A DNA stretch of 64,000 nucleotides from Promethearchaeota archaeon. Its GTDB lineage: Archaea; Asgardarchaeota; Lokiarchaeia; Sigyniarchaeales; Promethearchaeaceae. The position numbers and the translations under genes were made by a program. Within the stretch, counting starts at the first letter, position 1; every line of letters starts with the position of its first letter. Positions 17,134 to 24,771 of the stretch are shown piece after piece. The stretch covers positions 50,465 through 114,464 of the forward strand of contig JAFGBS010000031.1 of assembly GCA_016933055.1 (NCBI GenBank), read 5' to 3'. The notes under the pieces are model-generated. The model had not been told where the DNA came from and did not search any database. It was given only the letters and a program-made list of their open reading frames with translations.

Positions 17134-17562
17134 TTACACACCTTGATTGCTATCCTTACTCTCTTGTATAAGAAGCCAGAATAACGCCCAAAACAATAAT
17201 GCGTATGCACTTATCCCAAGGAGTACTCCGTAATTATAGGAATTTATCTGCACACCATTATTAGTGAACATTTCGATGAGGAATAATGTGTTTAAGCTTT
17301 GTGCGATAAATGCGATAATAGAAATAACTGCTCTCTTTAATTTGATTATCTGGTTGAGTAGAACTAATACAGCTAACACAATAATAATGCTTGAGGAAAT
17401 TATCGGGAATAAATAGATAAATACTCGTTCTGTATCAATGCTATACAAATCCCATGGAGAATACATTTGATTGATCCATGGACTAAATTCTGAAATCATC
17501 ATCACAATGGAACTAATAATGAAGAAGACACTTGTAGATACATTCTTCCAGAATTTCCTCAT
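17134..17562 (-). CDS. Small membrane protein in an operon with the membrane-anchored regulator
   Basis: This 142-residue protein is unrecognised. It has four hydrophobic helices, at about residues 8-26, 48-72, 78-98 and 108-130. A loop after the first helix is rich in aromatic and polar residues (PWINQMYSPWDLYS) and probably faces outside. It ends in a short charged tail. The gene begins the two-gene unit with the membrane-anchored winged-helix protein, 17 bases downstream. A role as the sensing partner of that regulator is plausible but rests only on the pairing. Confidence 0.7.
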   Translation of the reverse strand: MRKFWKNVSTSVFFIISSIVMMISEFSPWINQMYSPWDLYSIDTERVFIYLFPIISSSIIIVLAVLVLLNQIIKLKRAVISIIAFIAQSLNTLFLIEMFTNNGVQINSYNYGVLLGISAYALLFWALFWLLIQESKDSNQGV

Positions 17563-17626
17563 ATTGTATTAATGAAGTAAACATCCTTTAAATTTAATCT
17601 AACTCATACAAAATGTCATAAAATGC

Positions 17627-17657
17627 ATAAGATAGATATACATTTACTCTATCTTAT
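17627..17657. promoter_or_regulatory. Strong inverted repeat with 10-base arms, candidate operator
   Basis: ATAAGATAGA and TCTATCTTAT are perfect 10-base arms separated by 11 bases, giving a centre-to-centre spacing of two helical turns. It lies in the 126-base divergent space, 65 bases from the minus-strand membrane protein start and 31 bases before the GHMP kinase start. A dimeric regulator bound here could control both directions; the neighbouring winged-helix protein is the obvious candidate. Confidence 0.55.
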
Positions 17658-17688
17658 ACGTTGCATCTAAAACTAAAACCTGATCAGT

Positions 17689-18645
17689 ATGGAAGCAGAA
17701 ACTTTTACCATAACTGTCCCTGCCCGTATTTGCATTCTGGGTGACAAAGCCGATTTACTTGAAAAACCAGTGATTGCAGCTGCTGTAAATTTATTAATGA
17801 AAATCAGATTCACCAAAAGAAATGATACTTTCATAATATTTCGAAGTGAAAATTTAGATTTCGCGAAACAATTCAGATTAACGGATAAGGCTGACTTTAA
17901 TCACCCCTTAAAATATTGGAGTGCTATAGTAGAACGTTTAAAATCGGAGATAAACTCTGGATTTGAAGCTGTTGTAGATTCTCAGATCCCAATCGGTGGG
18001 GGATTATCCAGTTCCGCTGCTCTAAGTGTAGGTTTTCTCCGGGGATTATCAAAATTATTTTCTATCTCGATGAACCAAACCCAAATTGCTGAAATGGCAT
18101 ATATATGCGAGCATGATGATTTAGCAATCAGTTGTGGTAGAATGGATCAATACGCAATCACATTTGGCGGTGTGACATTTATTGAAACAGGTTCGAAACC
18201 CTCAGTGGAACGATTGTCAATCAAGTCACTTCCTTTAGTGGTGGGAAATTCTCAAGAGGAACGGAGGGCTGTGAATATTTTAAATCGGATTAAAAAAGAA
18301 ATCCAAAATAACGTTCCAAGAGTAATCCAAACATTTCAGGAAATTGAACAAATTGTAGAAGTAGGGAAAAAAGCATTACTAAAAGGAGATTACGAAACCA
18401 TCGGAGGCTTGATGACCCGTCAGCAACAGCTTGAAGATATACTCGGAACCACTACACCCAAAATAAATCTTTTATGCCAAGAATCCATCAAAGCTGGTGC
18501 TTTCGGTGCAAAACAAATGGGTGCTGGTGGAGGAGGAGCTTTTGAAGCAGTCTGTCCCGGTAAGCAAGATCAAGTAAAAACTGCAATTGAGAAATATGGA
18601 GGTAAAACGTGGATTTGTGACATATATGAGTACAGTAGCGATTGA
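17689..18645 (+). CDS. GHMP-family small-molecule kinase, galactokinase-like
   Basis: The protein has three GHMP motifs. VPARICILGDKADLLEKPVIAAA at the N-terminus corresponds to the sugar-binding segment that reads GEHTDY in galactokinases. PIGGGLSSSAAL at about residues 102-113 is the ATP loop. FGAKQMGAGGGGAFEAV near the end is the third motif. GRMDQYAITFGG near residue 150 resembles the CGIMDQ segment of galactokinase and related sugar kinases, with Asp as probable base. The changed first motif (GDKADL) argues against a standard galactokinase, and other sugar or mevalonate-type substrates remain possible. A GalT gene at 36765 makes galactose metabolism attractive but is not linked. Length is 318 residues, slightly below galactokinase. 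The inverted repeat just upstream suggests regulated expression. Confidence 0.82.
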   Translation: MEAETFTITVPARICILGDKADLLEKPVIAAAVNLLMKIRFTKRNDTFIIFRSENLDFAKQFRLTDKADFNHPLKYWSAIVERLKSEINSGFEAVVDSQIPIGGGLSSSAALSVGFLRGLSKLFSISMNQTQIAEMAYICEHDDLAISCGRMDQYAITFGGVTFIETGSKPSVERLSIKSLPLVVGNSQEERRAVNILNRIKKEIQNNVPRVIQTFQEIEQIVEVGKKALLKGDYETIGGLMTRQQQLEDILGTTTPKINLLCQESIKAGAFGAKQMGAGGGGAFEAVCPGKQDQVKTAIEKYGGKTWICDIYEYSSD

Positions 18646-18755
18646 GGGATCATTCTATGTATTTATTTGTGATGATTATTTTTACGATAATGGGATCGAC
18701 AAGTCGAATTCTAAATTATTTCAATTTGAAAAGGTCATAACAAGGTGACAATACT

Positions 18756-19640
18756 ATGCTGATATTAACATATTTCCATCCTGTTTTAGGTCCAGACATT
18801 CTTCTCACAGAACCCGAAGATATTCTTGACAACATAAATCCCAACCATCTGACTGAGATTAAAAATTTGTTAGATACTGCGGATCCAGGATTTTTCACCC
18901 ATTTTTTCAGTACAGATTTAAGAACGGTGAATATGGTTTTCTCATTACCCTCACCTTGGGCGCGTGGTGGAGAAGAAATTGCTATGATATCAAAGATCAT
19001 CCAAGAATCCGATCCCAATTTGGAATTATATGAAACTCAATTCATTGAATTTATTACAAAAATCAAATCCGAAATATCGGATGTTTACATGGTATTTTAT
19101 TTCCGAAAACCTCCTAAAAAAGCCTTACGGGATGAAATAAAACAAAAATTAGAACAAATCAGTTACTTCTTTTCAGATTTATACAAGTCCTTAAAATTGA
19201 TTCCTGTAGATACCTTTGGGGCTCTTATCCCGTTGAACACCATTCTTAAAGAACAAACCATTCACATACCATCCAGATTCATTCATGAATTAGGTAAAGA
19301 TTTAGACGGTACTGAAAAAAATTTTTTTGTAGTAAATCAATATCGAGATAAGAAATTCAAGATTGAATTAATTCCGGTCAAATGTCAGAAGATTATAAAA
19401 ATAAGTTTAATCTTAGGAAACACATTGAACCTCAAAGTAGTGCAAAAAATAAGCAATATTTTCTCTCAAAATAAACTCATTATAATATACACCTCTGGCA
19501 TATGTATTCAATCAGGGGGAAATTGCATTTATGAAGTATATTTAGACGCGGACGCAATTTCGGATGTTGATCAACTGGTCAATCAGTTAAATCGTATTTC
19601 TGAAGTAAATAATATCAAAATTCGGAATATTGAGCTTTAA
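18756..19640 (+). CDS. Longin/roadblock-like protein with C-terminal ACT-like domain, upstream of Ras-like GTPase
   Basis: I do not recognise an exact family for this 294-residue protein. The first 110 residues (LTYFHPVLGPDILL then MVFSLPSPWARGGEEIAMISKII) have the alternating strand and helix pattern of a longin or roadblock-type platform. A charged helical linker follows at about 115-165. The last 85 residues (IIKISLILGNTLNLKVVQKI ... IYEVYLDADAISDVDQLVNQL) look like an ACT-type ferredoxin fold. A GGTGA ribosome site precedes the ATG. The gene lies 72 bases upstream of a Ras-like GTPase on the same strand. Longin and roadblock proteins are known GTPase partners, so it may be a regulator or effector of that GTPase. 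This is inference from fold and position. Confidence 0.5.
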   Translation: MLILTYFHPVLGPDILLTEPEDILDNINPNHLTEIKNLLDTADPGFFTHFFSTDLRTVNMVFSLPSPWARGGEEIAMISKIIQESDPNLELYETQFIEFITKIKSEISDVYMVFYFRKPPKKALRDEIKQKLEQISYFFSDLYKSLKLIPVDTFGALIPLNTILKEQTIHIPSRFIHELGKDLDGTEKNFFVVNQYRDKKFKIELIPVKCQKIIKISLILGNTLNLKVVQKISNIFSQNKLIIIYTSGICIQSGGNCIYEVYLDADAISDVDQLVNQLNRISEVNNIKIRNIEL

Positions 19641-19712
19641 AATCAACAGAATCCTAATAATATTAAAATAGTAAAGAAACCCATCTATTGCTTAAGGTAT
19701 CCAAATTCATTT

Positions 19713-20276
19713 TTGGAGGAAGCAACAATTTCTGAAACCCAAAATATCTATAAATTTAAAATAACACTGTTTGGAACTTCAAACGTGGGGAAAACTTCTT
19801 TGATTTTACGATTTATCAACGATAGTTTTGTTAATGATATAAAAAAGACAATAGGCACCAACTTTCTTATAAAGGATCTGCACGTTGATAACAAAAATAT
19901 AAGATTACTCATCTGGGATATAGGAGGTCAAGCTCAATTTTCAAATATGCGTAGTGTTTATTTCAAAGGTAGTAATGCAGCAATTGGTGTTTTTGACATC
20001 ACCTCAACAGACAGTTTACTTAAAATTCCCAAATGGGTGATGTCAATTGAAAAATTAGGCTTGAAAATTCCCATGGTGTTGTTGGCAAATAAATATGATC
20101 TCGCTCCTGAACAACAAATAGTACAAGAAGAAGATATAATAGAGCTTGCAGACCAATTGTCCAGCAAAATGGATAGAAAAATCGATTTTATGTACACGAG
20201 TGCCTTAAATGGATTAAATGTGGAAAACGTTTTTTTTAAAATCGCTCGAATGTGCCTAAGTAATTATTCGAAATAG
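19713..20276 (+). CDS. Ras-like small GTPase (Asgard type)
   Basis: All five G motifs are present. G1 is GTSNVGKTS at residues 21-29, and G2 threonine is Thr46 in KKTIGT. G3 is WDIGGQ at 68-73, with the catalytic Gln73 and an Arf-like GGQ in an otherwise Ras-like setting. G4 is NKYD at 126-129 and G5 is TSAL at 162-165. The protein of about 187 residues has no C-terminal cysteine, so it is not lipid-modified like Rab or Ras; membrane contact would need a partner. Only a TTG at 19713 is available as a conventional start. Alternatively a perfect GGAGGA at 19715-19720 sits seven bases before an in-frame ATT at 19728, which would be an unusual start. The longin/ACT-like gene upstream is a likely partner. 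Such GTPases are greatly expanded in Asgard archaea. Confidence 0.93.
   Translation: MEEATISETQNIYKFKITLFGTSNVGKTSLILRFINDSFVNDIKKTIGTNFLIKDLHVDNKNIRLLIWDIGGQAQFSNMRSVYFKGSNAAIGVFDITSTDSLLKIPKWVMSIEKLGLKIPMVLLANKYDLAPEQQIVQEEDIIELADQLSSKMDRKIDFMYTSALNGLNVENVFFKIARMCLSNYSK
19715..19720 (+). promoter_or_regulatory. Shine-Dalgarno that questions the GTPase start
   Basis: GGAGGA is the strongest ribosome site near this gene, but it lies inside the frame opened by the TTG at 19713. It has ideal spacing to an in-frame ATT at 19728. Either the protein starts at TTG without a leader site, or initiation occurs at a rare ATT codon. Confidence 0.4.
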
Positions 20277-20298
20277 CACATTAATGTGTTGTTAGATT

Positions 20299-20307
20299 TG
20301 TTTATAT
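20299..20307 (+). promoter_or_regulatory. TATA box for a nearly leaderless thymidylate synthase mRNA
   Basis: GTTTATATG resembles an archaeal TATA box, and its distance of about 28 bases to the ATG at 20335 would start transcription at or just before the start codon. No Shine-Dalgarno sequence is seen in that interval, which agrees with a leaderless transcript. Confidence 0.45.
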
Positions 20308-20334
20308 GAATAACATAATCCATATCCATTTATT

Positions 20335-21318
20335 ATGGCATCAGTGTTGTTTATTGAAGAAGATGACATAGGATCTGCATGGGTTTCAGCATTGAAGGCT
20401 GTCCTATCCGAAGGGGATGATATTCATACTGAATATGATACGGAAACCGATATTGCCGCAAAAGATAGTACCGCTCTGATTTCGGTCAAATATCCTTTTT
20501 CTAATCCTATCATCAATAAAAGAAGTAAGGAACATAAATCTCTCAAGGTAAGGTCGAAAGCAGGAAATTCTTATGAGGTGTTTGGACGGATTGAGGATAT
20601 TTTCTTAATTGGATCCATTCAATCGAACTATATCGAGGAAGTACTCGAAGGAATTAACGATAAATTCATAGCGGAGTCAGCGAAAAGCTTTCCATATTCT
20701 TATCATGATCGAATTTTTTCCTATACACCTTTTGCTCTCGAAGATTCCCTTTTAAAGGACTATTCAATAACCTTGAGGAAAAATGAAGATGTAATTCATA
20801 ATAATAAATTACATTTTCGTAAATCCATTCAACTGACCGATGGGAACATGGTTTGGAAATTAAAAAACGGTACCGACTTAATTTTGGATAAAGAAATTGC
20901 AGAATACTATGGGATACAAGAATTACCTCTTAGCGTCTTAAATCTCCCAAAAATTAATCAAATTAACCAAATAATTGAAAAACTGCAAGGGAGTCCCAAC
21001 ACAAGAAGAGCTCAAGCAATTACATGGAGACCATATTCTGATATCATTTCAGACGATCCTCCTTGCCTTCAACGTTTGTATTTTCGGATTAAAAATAAAA
21101 AACTCATGTTACAAACGACTTGGAGGAGTAGAGATTTATTTAAGGCATGGGAAGCAAATGTGAATGCGATGATTCGTATTCAAAAGTACGTTGCTGATGA
21201 ATTACATGATGCCTTAGGTTTGGAAATCGGAGAGTATGTTGATTTCAGCAATAGTTTGCATATTTATGGTCGTGATATAAAGGATGTAAAAGAAGTATTA
21301 GAGCAAATTGCTGGTTAA
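20335..21318 (+). CDS. Archaeal thymidylate synthase (ThyA superfamily)
   Basis: The C-terminal half has the thymidylate synthase core. RRAQAITWRPYSD precedes the catalytic cysteine in DDPPCLQ near residue 243. RSRDLFKAWEANVNAM (the phosphate-binding Arg-Ser pair and the conserved Asn) follows, and FSNSLHIYGRD near residue 310 holds the HIY segment. These enzymes methylate dUMP to dTMP using a folate or methanopterin C1 carrier. The N-terminal 200 residues are less conserved, as in archaeal TysY-type enzymes. A methanopterin-type donor would fit the mfn genes in this window. A dUTPase gene at 55645 would supply dUMP. A deoxynucleotide hydroxymethylase is an alternative. The stop codon overlaps the convergent proteasome gene by four bases. 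Confidence 0.85.
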   Translation: MASVLFIEEDDIGSAWVSALKAVLSEGDDIHTEYDTETDIAAKDSTALISVKYPFSNPIINKRSKEHKSLKVRSKAGNSYEVFGRIEDIFLIGSIQSNYIEEVLEGINDKFIAESAKSFPYSYHDRIFSYTPFALEDSLLKDYSITLRKNEDVIHNNKLHFRKSIQLTDGNMVWKLKNGTDLILDKEIAEYYGIQELPLSVLNLPKINQINQIIEKLQGSPNTRRAQAITWRPYSDIISDDPPCLQRLYFRIKNKKLMLQTTWRSRDLFKAWEANVNAMIRIQKYVADELHDALGLEIGEYVDFSNSLHIYGRDIKDVKEVLEQIAG

Positions 21319-21965
21319 TCCATATATCCTTCGATCGGATGAAATCCATCTTTGGTTATTTTCACTATTTGGAAATTAAAACCCGAACCAGAGTCTCGAG
21401 TTATTGCGGATTTCAAAGCTCTTTTAACTAGGTCTATAGCTTGTTTTTCTGTCAATTCTGGTTTCCATTCAGCTTCAATAACTCCTAAAGCATAAGGAGA
21501 ACCAGATCCGTAGGATAAAAAGCTATCTTCTTCAAATAAGGTTCCAACGAAATCAATTCCATATAGTTTACCCTTACTTTCTTCCTCGGAGAAACCCCCT
21601 ATTATTAACAGGGCAAGATAATAACCTCGACCACTATATACGATATTCCTAACTAAGTTTGCAATGTATTTTACAGAAGGAACCTTTCCTGTATCGATTT
21701 CCCGAATATTGGATAAGGCACGAATTTGATTAATAACAAACTGGCAATCTGCTACGGAGCCGCTCATAGTAGCTGCTGAATACGTGTTTATTTTAAATAA
21801 TTTTTGTGCTTGGGTTGATGCTATAAAGGTGCCAGCCGTAGCTTGACTTTCCGTAGCAATTATCACACCATCCTTATATTTAAGGCCAATAGTGGTTGTA
21901 CCAGTTTTTATAATTTCAGATGGCATGGAGAGATTTGCGGAATCCTTTTTCGTTTCCATACTCAT
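21315..21965 (-). CDS. psmB: Proteasome beta subunit
   Basis: The 20S proteasome beta subunit is an N-terminal nucleophile protease. The precursor has a propeptide of about 22 residues ending in KTG. Cleavage would expose Thr23 of the GTTTIGLKYKDG segment as the catalytic Thr1. Mature residues Glu17 (in place of the usual Asp) and Lys33 (in QAQKLFKI) keep the active site. The motif GSGSPYALGVIEAEW and the late DSGSGFNFQIVKI segment are typical. Arg19 of the common motif is Gln here. Alpha subunit and activating ATPase genes are not in this window. It converges with thymidylate synthase with overlapping stops. A divergent space of 146 bases follows, to the gene at 22112. Confidence 0.96.
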   Translation of the reverse strand: MSMETKKDSANLSMPSEIIKTGTTTIGLKYKDGVIIATESQATAGTFIASTQAQKLFKINTYSAATMSGSVADCQFVINQIRALSNIREIDTGKVPSVKYIANLVRNIVYSGRGYYLALLIIGGFSEEESKGKLYGIDFVGTLFEEDSFLSYGSGSPYALGVIEAEWKPELTEKQAIDLVKRALKSAITRDSGSGFNFQIVKITKDGFHPIEGYMD

Positions 21966-22111
21966 ATCACATAAATGGTGGTTTTAATATTTTTTTGAAT
22001 ATTTTTATTATCTTCCCATTGATATTTCCTTATTTTTCCTATCAACAACGATCTGGAGCATAAAAGATTTTAATGGGAATTAATTAGAATGCAATATCGT
22101 TCTCTGAGAGG

Positions 22112-22387
22112 ATGTTTATGAAATTCCGAGTAGTAATGAAAACAAAAACACGTAAAGGGCATGATCTAGTATTAAAATTGAAAGTACCACCTTCAAAACA
22201 CCAAGGATTAGTGAATTTCTTAAACGCTGCTTTGGATTCTGACAACGATGTGACATTTACAATCGAAAAAATTTCATCTGTTCAGGAACATAGTGAGAGT
22301 TCGATTTTTGGTAAGTTTAAATTCAAAAAGAAATCCACGAAAAAAGAGAAGTCATCGAATCCTTCTCTCTCAACTACAAAAAAATAA
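22112..22387 (+). CDS. Small basic protein, unknown function
   Basis: This 91-residue protein is unrecognised. Residues 1-55 may form a small alpha/beta domain (KFRVVMKTKTRKGHDLVLKLKVP then a helix and VTFTIEKIS). The last 30 residues are a disordered lysine- and serine-rich tail (KFKFKKKSTKKEKSS), suggesting contact with nucleic acid. GAGAGG lies just upstream of tandem starts at 22112 and 22118. It converges with the zinc-ribbon gene, with five bases between stops. A role in DNA or RNA binding is only a guess from charge. Confidence 0.6.
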   Translation: MFMKFRVVMKTKTRKGHDLVLKLKVPPSKHQGLVNFLNAALDSDNDVTFTIEKISSVQEHSESSIFGKFKFKKKSTKKEKSSNPSLSTTKK

Positions 22388-22392
22388 CGAAT

Positions 22393-22617
22393 TCAGTTTT
22401 TTCTTAAAAAGGATGGTTTTCGTGTTTCCTTTATTTCTGTCATATATTTCTTTGGTTTTTCCATCGCTGTATATTTATTACACTCTTTACAACTCACTAC
22501 AGTGCGTAATCCTCCCTTGTAGTGATATACTTGTTGATAAAGGTAAGTTTTGCACAACGCACATTTTTCTTTTAGTTTTTTTTCTTGGATTAATAATCCG
22601 TTTTTGTGAATTTCCAT
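22393..22617 (-). CDS. Small zinc-ribbon protein
   Basis: The 74-residue protein has two C-x2-C pairs, CALC at about residues 19-22 and CKEC at about 43-46, separated by 20 residues with YHYKGGLRTVVS. This spacing is that of a zinc ribbon. The rest is strongly basic, with a KKLKEK entry and a KPSFLRKN tail. Such minimal zinc ribbons in archaea often attach to the ribosome, RNase P or transcription machinery, but the exact family is not recognised. The Alba-like gene is two bases upstream, so the two are surely co-transcribed, which agrees with a nucleic-acid role. Confidence 0.7.
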   Translation of the reverse strand: MEIHKNGLLIQEKKLKEKCALCKTYLYQQVYHYKGGLRTVVSCKECNKYTAMEKPKKYMTEIKETRKPSFLRKN

Positions 22618-22619
22618 AA

Positions 22620-22976
22620 TTATCTCGCGATCGATTTTGTAAAATAATAACGAATATCACAATAGCTAAGTATATTTAAATTATCCATGGGATTTCGAGA
22701 GGATTTCTTTCCCTTATAGTTTTGTGTGAAAAAACGGCTGTTGATATAGATCTTTCTCTTAAAGGATACCATTTGTCGTTTTAGCCGTCTCTCAATTTCA
22801 AGCGCAAGAGGTATACACACATTTATTGCATTTCCTTGGGATTTTAAAAATAATGAATCTATTCCCTCCATGAAAAGGGACATTGCATCAAATGCATAAC
22901 TGGTGATAAGTTCCTCTTTTTTGTCTGGATTATTTTCATTCCGAACCTTAATTACTTCTTCACGCATATTACTCAA
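22620..22976 (-). CDS. Alba-like nucleic-acid-binding protein
   Basis: Residues about 23-85 follow the Alba pattern. A helix (ITSYAFDAMSLFMEGIDSL) is followed by a strand with FLKSQGNAINVCIPLALEIERRL, aligned with the kARGrAIskAVd-EiL core of Alba, and then by a basic strand pair (MVSFKRKIYINSRFF). The usual RNA/DNA-contact Lys of Alba falls in the LKSQGNAIN segment. Alba packs DNA and binds RNA in archaea; relatives are Rpp20/Rpp25 of RNase P and MRP. At 118 residues it has a short extra C-terminus, and it is a divergent member by eye. The zinc-ribbon gene two bases downstream is its operon partner. Confidence 0.55.
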   Translation of the reverse strand: MSNMREEVIKVRNENNPDKKEELITSYAFDAMSLFMEGIDSLFLKSQGNAINVCIPLALEIERRLKRQMVSFKRKIYINSRFFTQNYKGKKSSRNPMDNLNILSYCDIRYYFTKSIAR

Positions 22977-23027
22977 ACTTCAACAGCCACAATAAAAAAT
23001 AAACCTATCCTATGGATATGGACTCTT

Positions 23028-23843
23028 CTATTTAACTTTATACTGTTCTAAAACATTCGCTTTAAGATTATGTACCTTATTATAGATGAGAGAATTGTCG
23101 ATATCGATAAATGGAGGAAGATCACCCGAATAGGGTAATTGAATTTCGCGAACAAGGTGGGTTTTTTTATAATAATTCTCCAAATTCGACCATATATTAC
23201 CTGAAATGCAATTACTCTGATTTTTAATGAATTGGAGAAATGCTTGAGATAAAATAATCAAGGGAATAACCACTCTATCCTCAGATTCTTGGAAAAATAC
23301 CGATTCTTTATCAATTTTATGGGGATGAAAATCCAACCACTTATCATATTGTCGTTGTTTTTCCTCGTCTATGGATAATGTAAAAATCATACACGAATTT
23401 TCCTCAGATGCAATATATTCGGAATATATTTGAGATGACAAGGATCTATGAAAAATGGTATCAGAGGGTATCACCATAAATTTGTTATTTGGTAGAGCGG
23501 AAAGGTAAGAAAATGCGGACAACAGAGTATAAACGGGACCATTTAAATAGGTTGCATCAGCACGGATCACAGAGATCGCGATTTTATTCAAGCGATAAAA
23601 TTCCCGTGTTTTAATATAATGAGCAAATTTCTCATATTTATATCCTAAAATTACCCAAAAATCTAATACTCCACAATTGATCAATCCTTCCACAATAAAA
23701 TCAAAAATTGAATAGTCTTGGTAAAGATTTAACATACTTTTATGGATTTGCCGATGTTCAGTATCAAATCTCTCTGATAAACCAGCAGCAAGCATAATTA
23801 TCGGTAAATTTTTTATTTGCATTGCTAATTCCTTATAAATCAT
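23028..23843 (-). CDS. Nucleotidyltransferase (sugar- or alcohol-phosphate NTP transferase fold)
   Basis: The protein starts its fold with LPIIMLAAGLSERF, the glycine-rich nucleotide loop (LAAGxSxRF) of NTP transferases, followed by a conserved Lys in HKSMLNLY. VIPSDTIFH near residue 110 provides the metal-binding Asp, and the mid part VILGYKYEKF is typical. Such enzymes join a nucleotide to a sugar or polyol phosphate, for example CTP with inositol-phosphate or glycerol-phosphate, to supply lipid or glycan synthesis. No partner gene fixes the substrate. An ATG at 23843 overlaps the upstream MetAP gene by 11 bases; the next ATG at 23822 lies closer to the fold and is also possible. It belongs to the aspS-map operon by overlap. 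Confidence 0.75.
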   Translation of the reverse strand: MIYKELAMQIKNLPIIMLAAGLSERFDTEHRQIHKSMLNLYQDYSIFDFIVEGLINCGVLDFWVILGYKYEKFAHYIKTREFYRLNKIAISVIRADATYLNGPVYTLLSAFSYLSALPNNKFMVIPSDTIFHRSLSSQIYSEYIASEENSCMIFTLSIDEEKQRQYDKWLDFHPHKIDKESVFFQESEDRVVIPLIILSQAFLQFIKNQSNCISGNIWSNLENYYKKTHLVREIQLPYSGDLPPFIDIDNSLIYNKVHNLKANVLEQYKVK

Positions 23844-24771
23844 TATCCAATGTTGTGGTTACATGGACTTTATCATTGAAAACAATGATCGTATGCTCCG
23901 TTTGAGCCACCATTCCCCCTGCAATTTCTACTAAAATTGGATAACCATTTAAGATACCCTTTCGTCGGAATTTATCGATAACAGAATTAATGTTGCTAGT
24001 ACCCTCGATGAAATCAACCGCCCGAGGGGAGAATGGGAGTGAATTGAATTTAGATTTGAATTTCTGGACAAGGGCTCTTTCTTCAATTTTCATATTTTTC
24101 TTCTTCGTATTTCCCACTTCAAAGATATTCGTTTCCTCACCATTTTTTACCTGTCCATATCCATTGGTGGTAAATGGCTCAATTGCATATACATGATCAG
24201 CAATCAACTGAGAATTATCGGCGCCCTTCGGCGTATTTGGGATAAATGGGGGATCGTGAATTTCAAATTGTCCCAAACCATGGCCTCCCAGATTTGCAAT
24301 CGGTTTGACATTGTATTTCATTATAGTTTTATATATCTCCTTACCAATATCCGTGACTTTTATTCCATCTCTGGCAGTTCTGATAGCTGCATTTAATGCT
24401 TCTTCCGAAGCAGTTACCAGATCTTCGTAAATTCCTTTATCACCCCCAATATTAACCGTAACCGCAGCATCTGCAATATAACCATCGTACTCCGCCCCAC
24501 AATCAATTTTGAGTAAACCATGCTCTGGTACCTTTGTTTCATCCTCAAGTATCGGACTATAATGGGCTGCAATTGCATCTAAAGACATATTGGCGGGAAA
24601 TGCTAAACCACATCCTTGTTTTAAAATTTCTCCTTCGCATAGAGTTGCTATATCGAAAAATTTAGCCCCCGGTCTGACAATTAGTTTTGCTAAATGAAGA
24701 GCTTTCGCTACTGCCTTCCCTGCTTTTAAATAAGATTGAATTATTTCATCATTCATGCACAATACCCTCAT
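23833..24771 (-). CDS. map: Methionine aminopeptidase, type II
   Basis: MetAP removes the initiator methionine from new proteins. Metal ligands are visible. Asp residues sit in LLKIDCGAEYDGYIADAAVTV, the His in GGHGLGQFEIHDPPFIPN, and Glu residues in YAIEPFTTNG and QTEHTIIV. The roughly 60-residue helical insert before the last domain (GNTKKKNMKIEERALVQKF) marks the archaeal and eukaryotic type II. It has 312 residues; the ATG at 24771 overlaps the aspS stop as ATGA, and an ATG at 24756 gives the more usual N-terminus MNDEIIQSYLKAG. Translational coupling with aspS is likely. The nucleotidyltransferase follows, overlapping by 11 bases. Confidence 0.95.
   Translation of the reverse strand: MRVLCMNDEIIQSYLKAGKAVAKALHLAKLIVRPGAKFFDIATLCEGEILKQGCGLAFPANMSLDAIAAHYSPILEDETKVPEHGLLKIDCGAEYDGYIADAAVTVNIGGDKGIYEDLVTASEEALNAAIRTARDGIKVTDIGKEIYKTIMKYNVKPIANLGGHGLGQFEIHDPPFIPNTPKGADNSQLIADHVYAIEPFTTNGYGQVKNGEETNIFEVGNTKKKNMKIEERALVQKFKSKFNSLPFSPRAVDFIEGTSNINSVIDKFRRKGILNGYPILVEIAGGMVAQTEHTIIVFNDKVHVTTTLDNDL

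Noticed and set aside
18696..18707. 12-base palindrome TCGAC-AA-GTCGA
   Set aside because: Too short to argue for a regulatory site, and it lies within the spacer without clear promoter relation.
18657..18740. 27-codon frame with one hydrophobic helix between the GHMP kinase and the longin/ACT-like gene
   Set aside because: No ribosome site, short, and typical of chance frames in AT-rich spacers.
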